DNA of 41,248 nucleotides. It comes from Paracoccaceae bacterium. GTDB taxonomy: Bacteria; Pseudomonadota; Alphaproteobacteria; Rhodobacterales; Rhodobacteraceae. The notes under the pieces are model-generated. The model saw only the letters and a program-made list of their open reading frames with translations, searched no databases and had not been told where the DNA came from. This document shows positions 25,299 through 33,512 of this stretch, piece by piece. Made by a program: the position numbers and the translations under genes. The DNA lies in the NCBI GenBank assembly GCA_029244725.1, contig JAQWQJ010000125.1, forward strand, positions 1 to 41,248, in the 5' to 3' direction. Position 1 is the stretch's first letter; each line of letters starts with the position of its first letter.

Positions 25299-26049
25299 TA
25301 TTCAGGCCTGCGCTGAGATCGTCCAAAAGTCTGATCCTGACCGATTTGCCGCCGTCATGGCGGCGCCCGTTTGGATGCGTGAAAAGTTGTTCCCGCTTCA
25401 TGCGTTCGCGATCGAGGTCGCGCGGGCACCTTGGGCGACCCAAGAGCCGATGATTGCAGAAATGCGGGTTCAATGGTGGCGTGATGCTTTGGCCGAGATT
25501 GCCGAGGGCAAGAGCGCTCGTCGCCACGAGGTTGTTTCGCCATTGGCTGAGGTTCTTAACCCTGATGTCGCCAAGATGTTGGATGGGTTTGTCGAAGTTA
25601 GACGATGGGACATCTACAAAGAACCGTTTGACGACGAGGCACACCTTCAGGATTATTTGAAACAAAGCAGCGGTTTTTTGTATCGCGCAATCTGTCTAAG
25701 CTTGGATGTTGATGATTCTGCTTCGGTAGAATTTGGCTATGCGGTTGGGCTGGCAAACTTTCTGATCGCAGTTCCGGAACTAGAAGCACGTGGCAGAATT
25801 CCACTATTGGACGGTCGCTCCGAGGGTATCAAAGCTCTCGCTAAAACTGGGTTGGATGCTTTGCAATTGGTTAAGCAACAGTCCCTGCCAAAGACCGTTC
25901 GTTCTGCGTTTTTGCCAGGCTGGCAAGCGGAAAGCATTTTGAAAAAAGCGGTTGCCCAGCCCGAATTGGTTGCTCTGGGTGCGCTAAACGACAGTGAGGC
26001 CGCCAAAAAAATGCGCCTTATCTGGAAGACGTTTAGCGGAAGAATTTAG
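25291..26049 (+). CDS. Squalene/phytoene-synthase-like protein (NDUFAF6-type)
   Basis: 252 aa from GTG 25291, inside the end of cimA. The text LFPLHAFAIEVARAPWATQEPMIAEMRVQWWRDALAEI is the conserved helix pair of the squalene/phytoene synthase superfamily, as in the complex I assembly factor NDUFAF6. The first Asp-rich motif of true phytoene synthases (D-D-x-x-D) is replaced by IEVARA, so prenyl-transfer activity is unlikely. It overlaps cimA and converges by 4 bp on the MFS gene. A role in respiratory complex assembly is an inference from the family. Confidence 0.8.
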   Translation: MSDIQACAEIVQKSDPDRFAAVMAAPVWMREKLFPLHAFAIEVARAPWATQEPMIAEMRVQWWRDALAEIAEGKSARRHEVVSPLAEVLNPDVAKMLDGFVEVRRWDIYKEPFDDEAHLQDYLKQSSGFLYRAICLSLDVDDSASVEFGYAVGLANFLIAVPELEARGRIPLLDGRSEGIKALAKTGLDALQLVKQQSLPKTVRSAFLPGWQAESILKKAVAQPELVALGALNDSEAAKKMRLIWKTFSGRI

Positions 26050-27260
26050 GCCGCTTCCTTTTTCGCGTTAAACATAAGCCAGATCAAAGCCCCACCTGCA
26101 AGCATCAAGAACGGTCCCATGGCCAGATTTACCGCTGTCCAACCAGCTTGCGGTGTTCCGCCAGAACAGTTCATTAAACCTCCTGAAGCTAGGGAAGCGA
26201 CCGTTACGCCTCCGAAGACAAGGAAGTCATTGAGACCTTGCATTTTGCCACGATCATGGGGGTCGTGTGATGCGGTGAGCAAGTAGGTCGCACCGATGAA
26301 ACCGAAGTTCCATCCAAAGCCTAGCAAGATAAGCGCAACGTAAAAGTTGCCAAGCTCAATGCCTTGCAACGCGACAAATCCGGCAGCTGATAGGATTACC
26401 AAACCAATAGCCATTATTTTTTCAACGCCAAAGCGCGCGATTAAATGACCGGTGATAAAGGACGGCGCAAACATTGCCAGCACGTGGCCGGAAACTACGT
26501 TCGCTGCATCAGACTGTTCAAAACCACACCCAACAACCGCGAGTGGCGTTGAGGTCATCACAAGGTTCATCAACGCATAGCTAACCATGCCGACAATGAC
26601 AGCAACCGCAATTCGGGGTGTCTTGATAAGTTCCCAACGAGAGCGGCCCTTGGGTGCATCGGCTGCCGGCGTTTCTGGCTTTGGAATGTCGAGAAACAAA
26701 AAAAGTATTGAACCAAAAACATTGATCGCGATGACAGCAATATATGCCCCAAGGAACGGTATAACCATTGCGTCCGAAGTAACTTTAACCAACTGAGGGC
26801 CGACCACCGCCGACAACAGCCCGCCTGCCATCACGTAGGATATAGCTTTAGGGCGAAACCCTTCTGAGGCCGTGTCAGTGGCTGCGAAGCGATAAAAGCC
26901 CTGGACGGTCATATAGCTGCCGGTAACAAAACTTCCTGCAAGAAACATCGCGAAACTGCTGGAATATAGTCCATATGCCGCGATTGCACCGCCAATGGCA
27001 CCGCCAGCAGCACCTAAGAAAAATCCAGCGCGTCGCCCGTATTTTTGCATAAACGCAGAAATTGGGTTTGCGAATGTCATCGATCCCAAAACAATCGACG
27101 AAATCGGCAACGTCGCAAAACAAAGGTTTGAGGCCAAAGATTGCCCAGCCAAACCACCAATCGTAAATATTAGCGGCATCTGTGCCCCAAGTATGGCCTG
27201 AGCCAATACCAAAATAAACACGTTACGCTTTGCGCGAGAGTCGTCGATCACATATGTCAT
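26046..27260 (-). CDS. MFS transporter
   Basis: 404 aa from ATG 27260. A further 16 codons upstream start with ATG at 27308 but do not look like the family's N-terminus. About 12 membrane segments are visible, for example VFILVLAQAILGAQMPLIFTIGG, FFLGAAGGAIGGAIAAYGLY and LALILLGFGWNFGFIGATYLL. A cytoplasmic loop (DIPKPETPAADAPKGRSRWEL) separates the two halves. The KYGRR segment after helix 2-3 is MFS-like. The substrate is unknown. It is divergent from the alkA-like gene. Confidence 0.88.
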   Translation of the reverse strand: MTYVIDDSRAKRNVFILVLAQAILGAQMPLIFTIGGLAGQSLASNLCFATLPISSIVLGSMTFANPISAFMQKYGRRAGFFLGAAGGAIGGAIAAYGLYSSSFAMFLAGSFVTGSYMTVQGFYRFAATDTASEGFRPKAISYVMAGGLLSAVVGPQLVKVTSDAMVIPFLGAYIAVIAINVFGSILFLFLDIPKPETPAADAPKGRSRWELIKTPRIAVAVIVGMVSYALMNLVMTSTPLAVVGCGFEQSDAANVVSGHVLAMFAPSFITGHLIARFGVEKIMAIGLVILSAAGFVALQGIELGNFYVALILLGFGWNFGFIGATYLLTASHDPHDRGKMQGLNDFLVFGGVTVASLASGGLMNCSGGTPQAGWTAVNLAMGPFLMLAGGALIWLMFNAKKEAA

Positions 27261-27345
27261 ATTCAAATTGGTAGTCGTGATACTTGGAGGGGTCCATAGC
27301 AAAACCATTGCTTGGCGATCACTTCTTAGTTGGTAGGATTAACGT

Positions 27346-27975
27346 ATGATTGGACGAATTATTGAAACGCATGACTGTGTCGCTGAAGGCGCGGCATGGT
27401 TGGCCGTCGCGGAACCCAAATTTGCGGAAGCTTTGGACTTGACGGGACCGTTGCCGCTAAGGCTTCGCAAGGACGGGTTTGAAGCTGTGCTCAGCGCGAT
27501 CGTTAGCCAACAGGTTAGTGTTGCAGCGGCCAATGCAATCTGGAAGCGGCTAAAGGTTGCAGGTCTGACAGGGCCGCGAAAAGTCATGTGGGCAACCGAT
27601 GAAGAACTGCGTGCTTGTGGTTTAAGCAGGCAGAAAATCCGCTATGCCAAAGCGCTAGCAGATGCAAAAATACACTTTCCTTCGCTTCGGACAGAAACAA
27701 CTGACCAAGTCATCTCAACTTTGGTTGAGGTTCCAGGTATCGGAATCTGGACAGCGGAAATTTATGCAATGTTCTCGCTAGGGCGTGCAGATGTTTTCGC
27801 GCCCGGCGATTTGGCGTTGCAGGAAGCGGCTAGAATTTTGTTTCAATTGGACGAACGGCCTAAAGAAAAGGCGATGCGTCAAATGGCCGAAGACTGGAGC
27901 CCATGGAGAAGCGTTGCAGCCAGAGTGTTATGGGCCTACTACAAAGTCGCGAAAGACAGGGAAGGTATCCGATGA
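27346..27975 (+). CDS. DNA-3-methyladenine glycosylase (AlkA-like, HhH-GPD)
   Basis: 209 aa. HhH motif VEVPGIGIWTAEIYAMFSLGR (about 127-147) with downstream FAPGDLALQEAARI contains the catalytic Asp at about 155. LSAIVSQQVSVAAANAIWKRL (about 49-69) is the conserved helix of AlkA. It removes alkylated purines from DNA to start base-excision repair. The AlkA N-terminal beta domain is missing, as is common in the short alphaproteobacterial forms. Its stop overlaps the start of the carboxylesterase gene as ATGA. Confidence 0.92.
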   Translation: MIGRIIETHDCVAEGAAWLAVAEPKFAEALDLTGPLPLRLRKDGFEAVLSAIVSQQVSVAAANAIWKRLKVAGLTGPRKVMWATDEELRACGLSRQKIRYAKALADAKIHFPSLRTETTDQVISTLVEVPGIGIWTAEIYAMFSLGRADVFAPGDLALQEAARILFQLDERPKEKAMRQMAEDWSPWRSVAARVLWAYYKVAKDREGIR

Positions 27976-28637
27976 CACGCGTATTGCAGGCAGGCCGCAA
28001 AGAATCTCTCTCAGGAGAAACCCGTTCAGCGATTGTATTCCTACATGGTTATGGCGCGAATGGTGCCGACTTGCTGGGCTTGGCTGATCCCTTGTCAGAG
28101 CATTTGCCGGATACTCTGTTTGTTTCGCCCGATGCACCGGAAAATTGCGCTGGTGCGCCTATGGGATATCAGTGGTTCCCAATTCCGTGGATCGATGGTT
28201 CGTCGGAAGAAGAATCCAAACGCGGTATGAACGCTGCGGTTGAAGACTTGAATGCATTTCTTGATGCCTTGATGGTGGACGAAGACCTGCTGCCCGAGCA
28301 AGTCGTGTTGTTCGGATTCTCGCAGGGTACCATGATGGCGCTTCACGTTGCACCACGGCGCGAAGACGAATTTGCGGGCATCGTTGCCTTCTCTGGACGC
28401 TTGCTAGAACCTGAATTGTTGGCTGATGAAATTATTTCGCGACCTCCGGTCTTGTTGGTTCACGGTGATGCTGACGACGTTGTTACGGTAGACTCGCTGC
28501 CTCAGGCTGCCGAAGCATTGCAGGGTGCAGGATGGACTGACGTTTATGCGCACATCATGAAAGGTACGGGTCACGGAATTGCCCCTGACGGACTAAGCGT
28601 TGCGTTGGCCTTTATGCGCGACAAGCTGGGTCTCTGA
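27972..28637 (+). CDS. Phospholipase/carboxylesterase (alpha/beta hydrolase)
   Basis: 221 aa from ATG 27972. IVFLHGYGANGADLLGLADPL is the oxyanion region. The nucleophile Ser 117 is in LFGFSQGTMMALH. The acid is in HGDADDVV (about 165-171) and the His in GTGHGIAPDG (about 201). This is the short cytosolic carboxylesterase type (YpfH/acyl-protein-thioesterase fold). It is translationally coupled to the alkA-like gene. The natural ester is not known. Confidence 0.9.
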   Translation: MTRVLQAGRKESLSGETRSAIVFLHGYGANGADLLGLADPLSEHLPDTLFVSPDAPENCAGAPMGYQWFPIPWIDGSSEEESKRGMNAAVEDLNAFLDALMVDEDLLPEQVVLFGFSQGTMMALHVAPRREDEFAGIVAFSGRLLEPELLADEIISRPPVLLVHGDADDVVTVDSLPQAAEALQGAGWTDVYAHIMKGTGHGIAPDGLSVALAFMRDKLGL

Positions 28638-28675
28638 CTCCAAAAACATACATAAATCGCTCAACATCACGGGGG

Positions 28676-28732
28676 TTGTCACAAAGTCGACGCCATATAT
28701 AGTGGTGCTCAAATGGGGCGGGCTGTCCCGCC
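28676..28732 (+). promoter_or_regulatory. Candidate promoter and hairpin upstream of the HNH gene
   Basis: TTGTCA (28676-28681), a 16-bp spacer and TATAGT (28698-28703) form a fair promoter. A hairpin GGCGGG-CTGT-CCCGCC (28717-28732) follows in the 5' leader. It could be a regulatory stem. No T run follows. Confidence 0.5.
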
Positions 28733-28772
28733 GATGCCAGCAGTTTAGCCGCAAGGGCAGGAGAGCACGACT

Positions 28773-29357
28773 ATGGACGGAGACTTTAGAACGGAATTCG
28801 TTCGTGAGCCCGGAAAACTAAAGCAACATCCAGCATTGGTCTTAAACGCAGATTTTCGACCTTTGTCGTATTATCCGCTTTCTTTATGGCCTTGGCAGGA
28901 AGCGATAAAGGCCGCTTGGCTTGAGCGGGTAGATATTGTCGCCGAGTATGACGAATACGTACATTCGCCTTCGGTGATGCTGAAAATACCTTCCGTTGTT
29001 GTACTGAAAGACTATGTAAAACCTCAAAAGCGCGTGGCCTTCACGCGCTTTAATTTATTTCTGAGGGATGAATTTCGCTGTCAGTATTGCGGTACCAAAG
29101 GCGATCTAACGTTTGATCACGTATTACCCCGCGCCAAGGGCGGTATTACATCGTGGGGCAACGTTGTGGCGGCTTGTTCGCCATGTAACCTTAAAAAGGG
29201 ATCACGTTTATTGCACAATACAAATATGCAATTGCGTAAATCACCTGGTCGACCAGGGGCCGAACAGTTGCGCAACAAGGGTCGTAAGTTTCCACCTAAC
29301 TTTCTGCACGAAAGCTGGATGGACTTTTTATATTGGGATGCAGAACTTGACGCTTAG
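28773..29357 (+). CDS. HNH endonuclease family protein
   Basis: 194 aa. AGGAGAG lies upstream of the ATG. The N-terminal half (ALVLNADFRPLSYYPLSLWPWQEAI) is the typical leader of a widespread chromosomal HNH family. The zinc pair CQYC (103-106) and CSPC (135-138) brackets LTFDHVLPRAKGG (Asp-His at about 115-116) and the HNH core WGNVVAAC. The sequence is typical of housekeeping HNH proteins in alphaproteobacteria rather than phage terminase nucleases. The target is unknown. It overlaps the convergent SMR gene by 4 bp. Confidence 0.9.
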   Translation: MDGDFRTEFVREPGKLKQHPALVLNADFRPLSYYPLSLWPWQEAIKAAWLERVDIVAEYDEYVHSPSVMLKIPSVVVLKDYVKPQKRVAFTRFNLFLRDEFRCQYCGTKGDLTFDHVLPRAKGGITSWGNVVAACSPCNLKKGSRLLHNTNMQLRKSPGRPGAEQLRNKGRKFPPNFLHESWMDFLYWDAELDA

Positions 29358-29689
29358 TGGCTTGAGGCCGAGCTGAACAGGTGAATGACACCAATACCAA
29401 CCAAAATAAGAATCATTCCGGCAACGGCGGCAAAATCCAGCTTTTGACCAAATACCAAAACTCCGATGACTGAAATAAATACGATGCCAAGACCTGACCA
29501 AAGCGCGTAGGCAATTCCAACAGGTATGTATTTAAGACATAACGCCAAAAAGAAAAACGCAGCGCCATATGCGATTACCACAATCACAGACGGCCAAAGC
29601 TTAGAAAACTGCGCACTGGCTTGAAGGGCCGAAGTCCCGATTGTTTCTAGGATCACGGCAACGACAAGATAAAAATAAGCGACGGGCAT
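29354..29689 (-). CDS. SMR-family multidrug efflux protein (EmrE/QacE-like)
   Basis: 111 aa, full length. Four membrane helices are visible. The first (FYLVVAVILETIGTSALQAS) has the essential Glu at 15. The others are VIVVIAYGAAFFFLALCL, VGIAYALWSGLGIVFISVIG (with the conserved AYALWSG motif) and AAVAGMILILVGIGVIHLF. SMR dimers exchange protons for lipophilic cations. Here it could export quaternary ammonium compounds. No regulator gene is adjacent. Confidence 0.93.
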   Translation of the reverse strand: MPVAYFYLVVAVILETIGTSALQASAQFSKLWPSVIVVIAYGAAFFFLALCLKYIPVGIAYALWSGLGIVFISVIGVLVFGQKLDFAAVAGMILILVGIGVIHLFSSASSH

Positions 29690-29753
29690 TTCATAATCCT
29701 GAGGTTAGCATTTTTTTGCAATTTGGCAGAAAACGTAAATATGTCCACGGAAA

Positions 29754-30908
29754 TTACGTTTGTTCGCGATACCAGTTCTGAATGACTGGCCGTAGCCATT
29801 GCCAAAGCTCGGGCGCGCCACGCTCGATCGGTATGCCAACACGCTTATCGAGGTGATCCAGAGTTACATCATACTCCGTCCATGACCCGCCACCGTTTGC
29901 GATATTGGCCAATGGAGAGGGCATGCGATCAAGCGCTTTTGCGAATTTAGCGTCCGGTGTTTGGATAGCCTCGAACTCATCCCAAAGATTGCGAAGTTCC
30001 TTGGCTTGATCTTGCGGCAGCAATCCAAACAACCTATCGGCCGCCGCAAGTTCTTTTTTATGCATTTCGTCGGCGTCAAAATCCCCGTGGATAGGGGCGT
30101 CGCCGGCATCAATCTCAACAATATCGTGGATCAGCAACATGCGAATGACACGGGTTATGTCACACCCTAGCGGGGCGTATTCCGATAAGATCAACGCGTA
30201 GAGAGCAATGTGCCAACTATGCTCGGCCGAGTTTTCAAAACGACTGTTGTTGTGAAGTCGTGTGGCCCGATAGATGGATTTCAACCGATCAGCTTCGATC
30301 AAAAAGTCCAATTGCTGACCCATGCGCGTTTCTGGCCGATCGCAACCGTCTAAAAGTGACGTCACCTGAGAATATGCTTCTGGCCAAACATCAGGAAAAT
30401 TCTTGGCCCGACCCGAACGCAGGTTTTCGCGAACCACGTCTGTTTGATCAGGACGTGCATTTGACGGGGCCGAGGCTTGGATCATCGGTTGGAAATAGTC
30501 GATCAGTTTGGCGGTCTTAGCGACTTCGGTTTCGGCGTTTTCAAATGATGACCAACTTGCTCTCATCAATTTTGACTGGGTATCGGGCAAAAGGCCAAAC
30601 AGGCGATCAGCCGCCTCACTTTCCGCCTCAGCAATCGCGGCGTGATTGTGCTCTAAATGAATCGGATGATCACCGGCGTCTATTTCTACCAAATCGTGAA
30701 TTAGAATTAGTGATATGATTTCATCACGTTGCGCGTCACTTTTGACAGTGGGGTAATCAAGTATCAACGCAAACAAGGCCGCATGCCAGCTATGTTCAGC
30801 GCTGTTTTCCGGTCTCGAGTGATCTTGAAGAACGTTCTGGCGATCGATCGATTTAAGGCAATCGGCCTCGCAGAGGAATGCCATTTGTGCGTTCAAGCGT
30901 TGTGTCAT
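29754..30908 (-). CDS. Tandem HD-domain phosphohydrolase (YfbR-like, two copies)
   Basis: 384 aa. Two similar halves of about 190 residues are visible. In each, an ENSAEHSWH..LYALIL or FALIL helix precedes a metal site. Half 1 has His 39, His 71-Asp 72 (LILIHDLVEIDAGD) and Asp 137. Half 2 has His 230, His 261-Asp 262 (LLIHDIVEIDAGD) and Asp 327. Both sets of HD ligands are therefore kept. Single HD proteins of this type act as deoxyribonucleoside 5'-monophosphatases. A fused pair could form an internal dimer. The gene is alone between an SMR gene and a small orphan. Confidence 0.85.
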   Translation of the reverse strand: MTQRLNAQMAFLCEADCLKSIDRQNVLQDHSRPENSAEHSWHAALFALILDYPTVKSDAQRDEIISLILIHDLVEIDAGDHPIHLEHNHAAIAEAESEAADRLFGLLPDTQSKLMRASWSSFENAETEVAKTAKLIDYFQPMIQASAPSNARPDQTDVVRENLRSGRAKNFPDVWPEAYSQVTSLLDGCDRPETRMGQQLDFLIEADRLKSIYRATRLHNNSRFENSAEHSWHIALYALILSEYAPLGCDITRVIRMLLIHDIVEIDAGDAPIHGDFDADEMHKKELAAADRLFGLLPQDQAKELRNLWDEFEAIQTPDAKFAKALDRMPSPLANIANGGGSWTEYDVTLDHLDKRVGIPIERGAPELWQWLRPVIQNWYREQT

Positions 30909-30936
30909 TTAATGTAAACGCTCAGGGTCAAGACTA

Positions 30937-31167
30937 TTACTTCGACGCATCTGCGACGGCTTCTCGCAATCGCGTTTTTAGAAAATCACGTGCCCGTTTT
31001 TCCGCAAGTCGGACACGCATTGCAGTCATATAAGCTTCTTCCATCGTGGTGGAGGTCGCGCCGAGTTCTTTTGCGACTTTCGCCGAAAAATCCTCGTCAT
31101 CGATCTTTTCCATAGCCGCGATGGTATCGCGGGCAAGGGCGTCAGCAAGATCTTCTGTTACACCCAT
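30937..31167 (-). CDS. Small conserved-looking protein, function unknown
   Basis: 76 aa, acidic at the start and basic at the end. It is predicted helical throughout (MEEAYMTAMRVRLAEKRARDFLKTRLREA). No transmembrane segment, no cysteines and no recognised domain. It lies 9 bp downstream of the alpha/beta hydrolase on the same strand, so the two are probably co-transcribed. It may act as a partner or adapter. A family name cannot be given. Confidence 0.65.
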   Translation of the reverse strand: MGVTEDLADALARDTIAAMEKIDDEDFSAKVAKELGATSTTMEEAYMTAMRVRLAEKRARDFLKTRLREAVADASK

Positions 31168-31176
31168 GCCAGCCTC

Positions 31177-31830
31177 TTAGCGTGTGTTCTCGGTCAGACG
31201 ACGTTTCACGTAGTCAGTGGTCGAGCCAATCAACGTATCCATGTGAGGTTCGTCAAAAAAATGTCCGGCACCTTCAACTTCCTGATGGGTAATCGTGATG
31301 CCTTTTTGCTCGTGCAGTTTGTTGACCAGAGTGGTCGTATCTGCGGGCGGGGCAACACGGTCGTTCGCTCCATTGATAACCAAACCCGAAGACGGGCAGG
31401 GCGCAAGGAAGCTAAAGTCATACATGTTGGCAGGTGGCGATACCGAAATGAAACCTGTTATTTCGGGGCGACGCATCAATAGCTGCATCCCAATCCAAGC
31501 GCCAAAGCTAAAGCCAGCAACCCAGCAATGCTTTGAGTTGTTGTTCATCGACTGAAGATAATCCAACGCTGAAGCTGCATCACTTAGCTCACCAATGCCT
31601 TGATCATATTCGCCTTGCGAACGACCAACACCACGGAAATTGAACCGCAGAACGGTAAAACCCATGTTATAAAACGCATAGTGGAGATTATAGACCACTT
31701 TGTTGTTCATCGTGCCGCCAAATTGCGGATGTGGATGCAGAACGATTGCAATCGGCGCATCACGCTCTTTTTGCGGGTGGTAGCGGCCCTCTAGGCGGCC
31801 TTCTGGTCCTGGAAAAATCACCTCTGGCAT
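31177..31830 (-). CDS. Alpha/beta hydrolase (dienelactone-hydrolase-like)
   Basis: 217 aa. The oxyanion region is AIVLHPHPQFGGTMNNKVV (about 28-46). The nucleophile Ser 108 is in VAGFSFGAWIGMQ. The acid lies in NGANDRVAPP and the His in GAGHFFDEP. The arrangement matches the YP_614837-type group of bacterial 'alpha/beta hydrolases with HPHP motif', whose substrates are unknown. It is encoded divergently from iscR with 157 bp between the starts, and the small orphan follows. Confidence 0.85.
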   Translation of the reverse strand: MPEVIFPGPEGRLEGRYHPQKERDAPIAIVLHPHPQFGGTMNNKVVYNLHYAFYNMGFTVLRFNFRGVGRSQGEYDQGIGELSDAASALDYLQSMNNNSKHCWVAGFSFGAWIGMQLLMRRPEITGFISVSPPANMYDFSFLAPCPSSGLVINGANDRVAPPADTTTLVNKLHEQKGITITHQEVEGAGHFFDEPHMDTLIGSTTDYVKRRLTENTR

Positions 31831-31868
31831 GGGGTGTCGTGTCTCCTGTTTGGGCCGCTTGAGCTATT

Positions 31869-31906
31869 CTTGACAGAATTTATCAAGCACCTTAGAAAGA
31901 TTCTAA
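31869..31906 (+). promoter_or_regulatory. iscR/suf promoter with two iron-type inverted repeats
   Basis: TTGACA (31870-31875), 17 bp and TAGAAA (31893-31898) form the likely promoter. CTTGA-N9-TCAAG (31869-31887) spans the -35. TTAGAA-N3-TTCTAA (31892-31906) spans the -10. The second equals the core of the Irr/ICE motif of alphaproteobacteria. The first resembles IscR/RirA-type boxes. Both overlap promoter elements, which implies repression when bound. The exact owner of each site is inference. Confidence 0.7.
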
Positions 31907-31987
31907 AGACTTGCCGTTATGTGTGTCGTTAAAGGCAATTAATCATTGCTGAGTTCGGCGTCAATCAATTCAAGGATATAACGAGAA

Positions 31988-32449
31988 ATGAAGCTCTCAA
32001 CCAAAGGTCGATATGCCATGGTTGCTTTGGCGGATCTGGCTCTTCAGTCAGACGGTAATCTCGTGACCTTGGGTGATATTTCCAAACGCCAAGACATCTC
32101 GCTTCCTTATCTTGAACAGCTATTCGTCAAGCTTAGGCGCGCAGGTTTGGTCGAATCAGTGCGCGGACCCGGCGGTGGGTATCGTTTAGCCAAGCACACG
32201 TCTGACATTCGCGTGGTTGAGGTTCTAGCAGCCGTAGATGAAACTGTCAGTGCTTTGCACACAGGTGCAGGGGCGACCGGTGCGTCATCAGGTTCGCGTG
32301 CTCAATCGATGACCAACCGTTTGTGGGAAGGGTTATCTGCCCACGTTTATGTTTTTTTGCATCAGACGCGTCTGTCAGATGTTATTCGCAATGAGCTTGC
32401 GCCCTGTCGCGCAATTCCAACTTTGTTCGCTGTGGTGGATGAAGAATGA
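31988..32449 (+). CDS. iscR: Rrf2-family regulator IscR (single-cysteine type)
   Basis: 153 aa. The N-terminal wHTH (MKLSTKGRYAMVALADLAL, then LPYLEQLFVKLRRAGLVESVRGPGGGYRL) is a textbook IscR/Rrf2 domain. The three cluster cysteines of E. coli IscR (a 'C-x5-C-x5-C' loop) are replaced by residues 91-108, which contain none. The only Cys is at 140. Published work on Rhodobacter sphaeroides IscR describes the same situation with an unusual cluster. It begins the suf operon, with its stop overlapping the next start, and probably represses it. Confidence 0.93.
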   Translation: MKLSTKGRYAMVALADLALQSDGNLVTLGDISKRQDISLPYLEQLFVKLRRAGLVESVRGPGGGYRLAKHTSDIRVVEVLAAVDETVSALHTGAGATGASSGSRAQSMTNRLWEGLSAHVYVFLHQTRLSDVIRNELAPCRAIPTLFAVVDEE

Positions 32450-33492
32450 AGCCGCGCGTCTATCTTGATTGGAATGCAACAACGCCACTGCACTCTAGTG
32501 CAAAGGCGGCGATGATTGGTGCAATGGAATTCGCAGGAAACCCTTCGTCGGTGCATGCCGAAGGTCGCAAAGCCAAAGCCCTCGTTGAAAAGGCTCGGGC
32601 ACAAGTTGCATCGGCTTTAGGTGCTGATGGTGCGGACGTCATTTTTACATCCGGTGCAACAGAAGCAGCGTCCTTAGCGTTTGCAAACAAAGACTTGATC
32701 GGTGCCGACATCGAGCATGACGCCGTTTCGAGTTGGATTGAAAGTGCTTGTGACACCGATAGCAACGGTCTGGTTGCTGTTGACGATCCCGCAAATACGG
32801 TATTGCAGCTAGCAAACTCAGAAACTGGGGTTATTCAGGAATTGCCGTCTGGGTTAGCAGGGTCAGATGTCACTCAGGCTTTTGGGAAAATACCGTTTTC
32901 CTTCAATTGGTTGGGATGCACGTGTGCGTTGGTAGCTGCCCATAAATTGGGCGGACCAAAGGGCGTAGGCGCCCTTGTCGTGCGTCGAGGGACTGACATT
33001 GCTTCGCAGTTAAAAGGCGGCGGTCAGGAAATGGGCCGGCGCGCAGGTACTGAGAATATCGTAGGTATAGCTGGGTTTGGCGCAGCTGCGGAATCCGCTG
33101 CGCTAAATTTGGCAAACGGCGAGTGGGACAATGTGATCCAATTACGCGATTTCTTTGAAAGCTATATTGCAGATGCAGCTAATGACGTTATTTTCCCCGG
33201 ACAGTCTGTAAAACGTCTACCGAATACGTCTTGCCTTGCAGTTCCAAGCTGGAAAGGTGAAACGCAGGTCATGCAGATGGATTTGGCGGGATACGCAATC
33301 TCTGCAGGGTCCGCGTGCTCAAGCGGCAAAGTTCGAGCGAGCAAAGTTTTGAAGGCCTATGGCTATGACGATGAAATTGCGGCCTCGGCCATTCGTGTCA
33401 GTCTTGGGCTGGAAACGACTAAAGATGAATTGATTGGGTTCGCAGATGCGTGGCTTACCCAAAAGGCAAAACACCGCGCTCGCGCGGCGTGA
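32446..33492 (+). CDS. Cysteine desulfurase, IscS/NifS-type (group I-like)
   Basis: 348 aa, somewhat shorter than E. coli IscS (about 400). The N-terminus (VYLDWNATTPLHSSA) matches the family. AAHKLGGPKGVG holds the PLP Lys at about 167, and SAGSACSSGK holds the active-site Cys at about 291. The ERGTENIVGIAG-type segment (RRAGTENI) is also kept. It extracts sulfur from cysteine for cluster assembly. It is translationally coupled to iscR. The operon also encodes SufS, so two cysteine desulfurases are present. Confidence 0.93.
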   Translation: MKPRVYLDWNATTPLHSSAKAAMIGAMEFAGNPSSVHAEGRKAKALVEKARAQVASALGADGADVIFTSGATEAASLAFANKDLIGADIEHDAVSSWIESACDTDSNGLVAVDDPANTVLQLANSETGVIQELPSGLAGSDVTQAFGKIPFSFNWLGCTCALVAAHKLGGPKGVGALVVRRGTDIASQLKGGGQEMGRRAGTENIVGIAGFGAAAESAALNLANGEWDNVIQLRDFFESYIADAANDVIFPGQSVKRLPNTSCLAVPSWKGETQVMQMDLAGYAISAGSACSSGKVRASKVLKAYGYDDEIAASAIRVSLGLETTKDELIGFADAWLTQKAKHRARAA

Positions 33493-33512
33493 AGTAAAAA
33501 GGCGATGACCCG

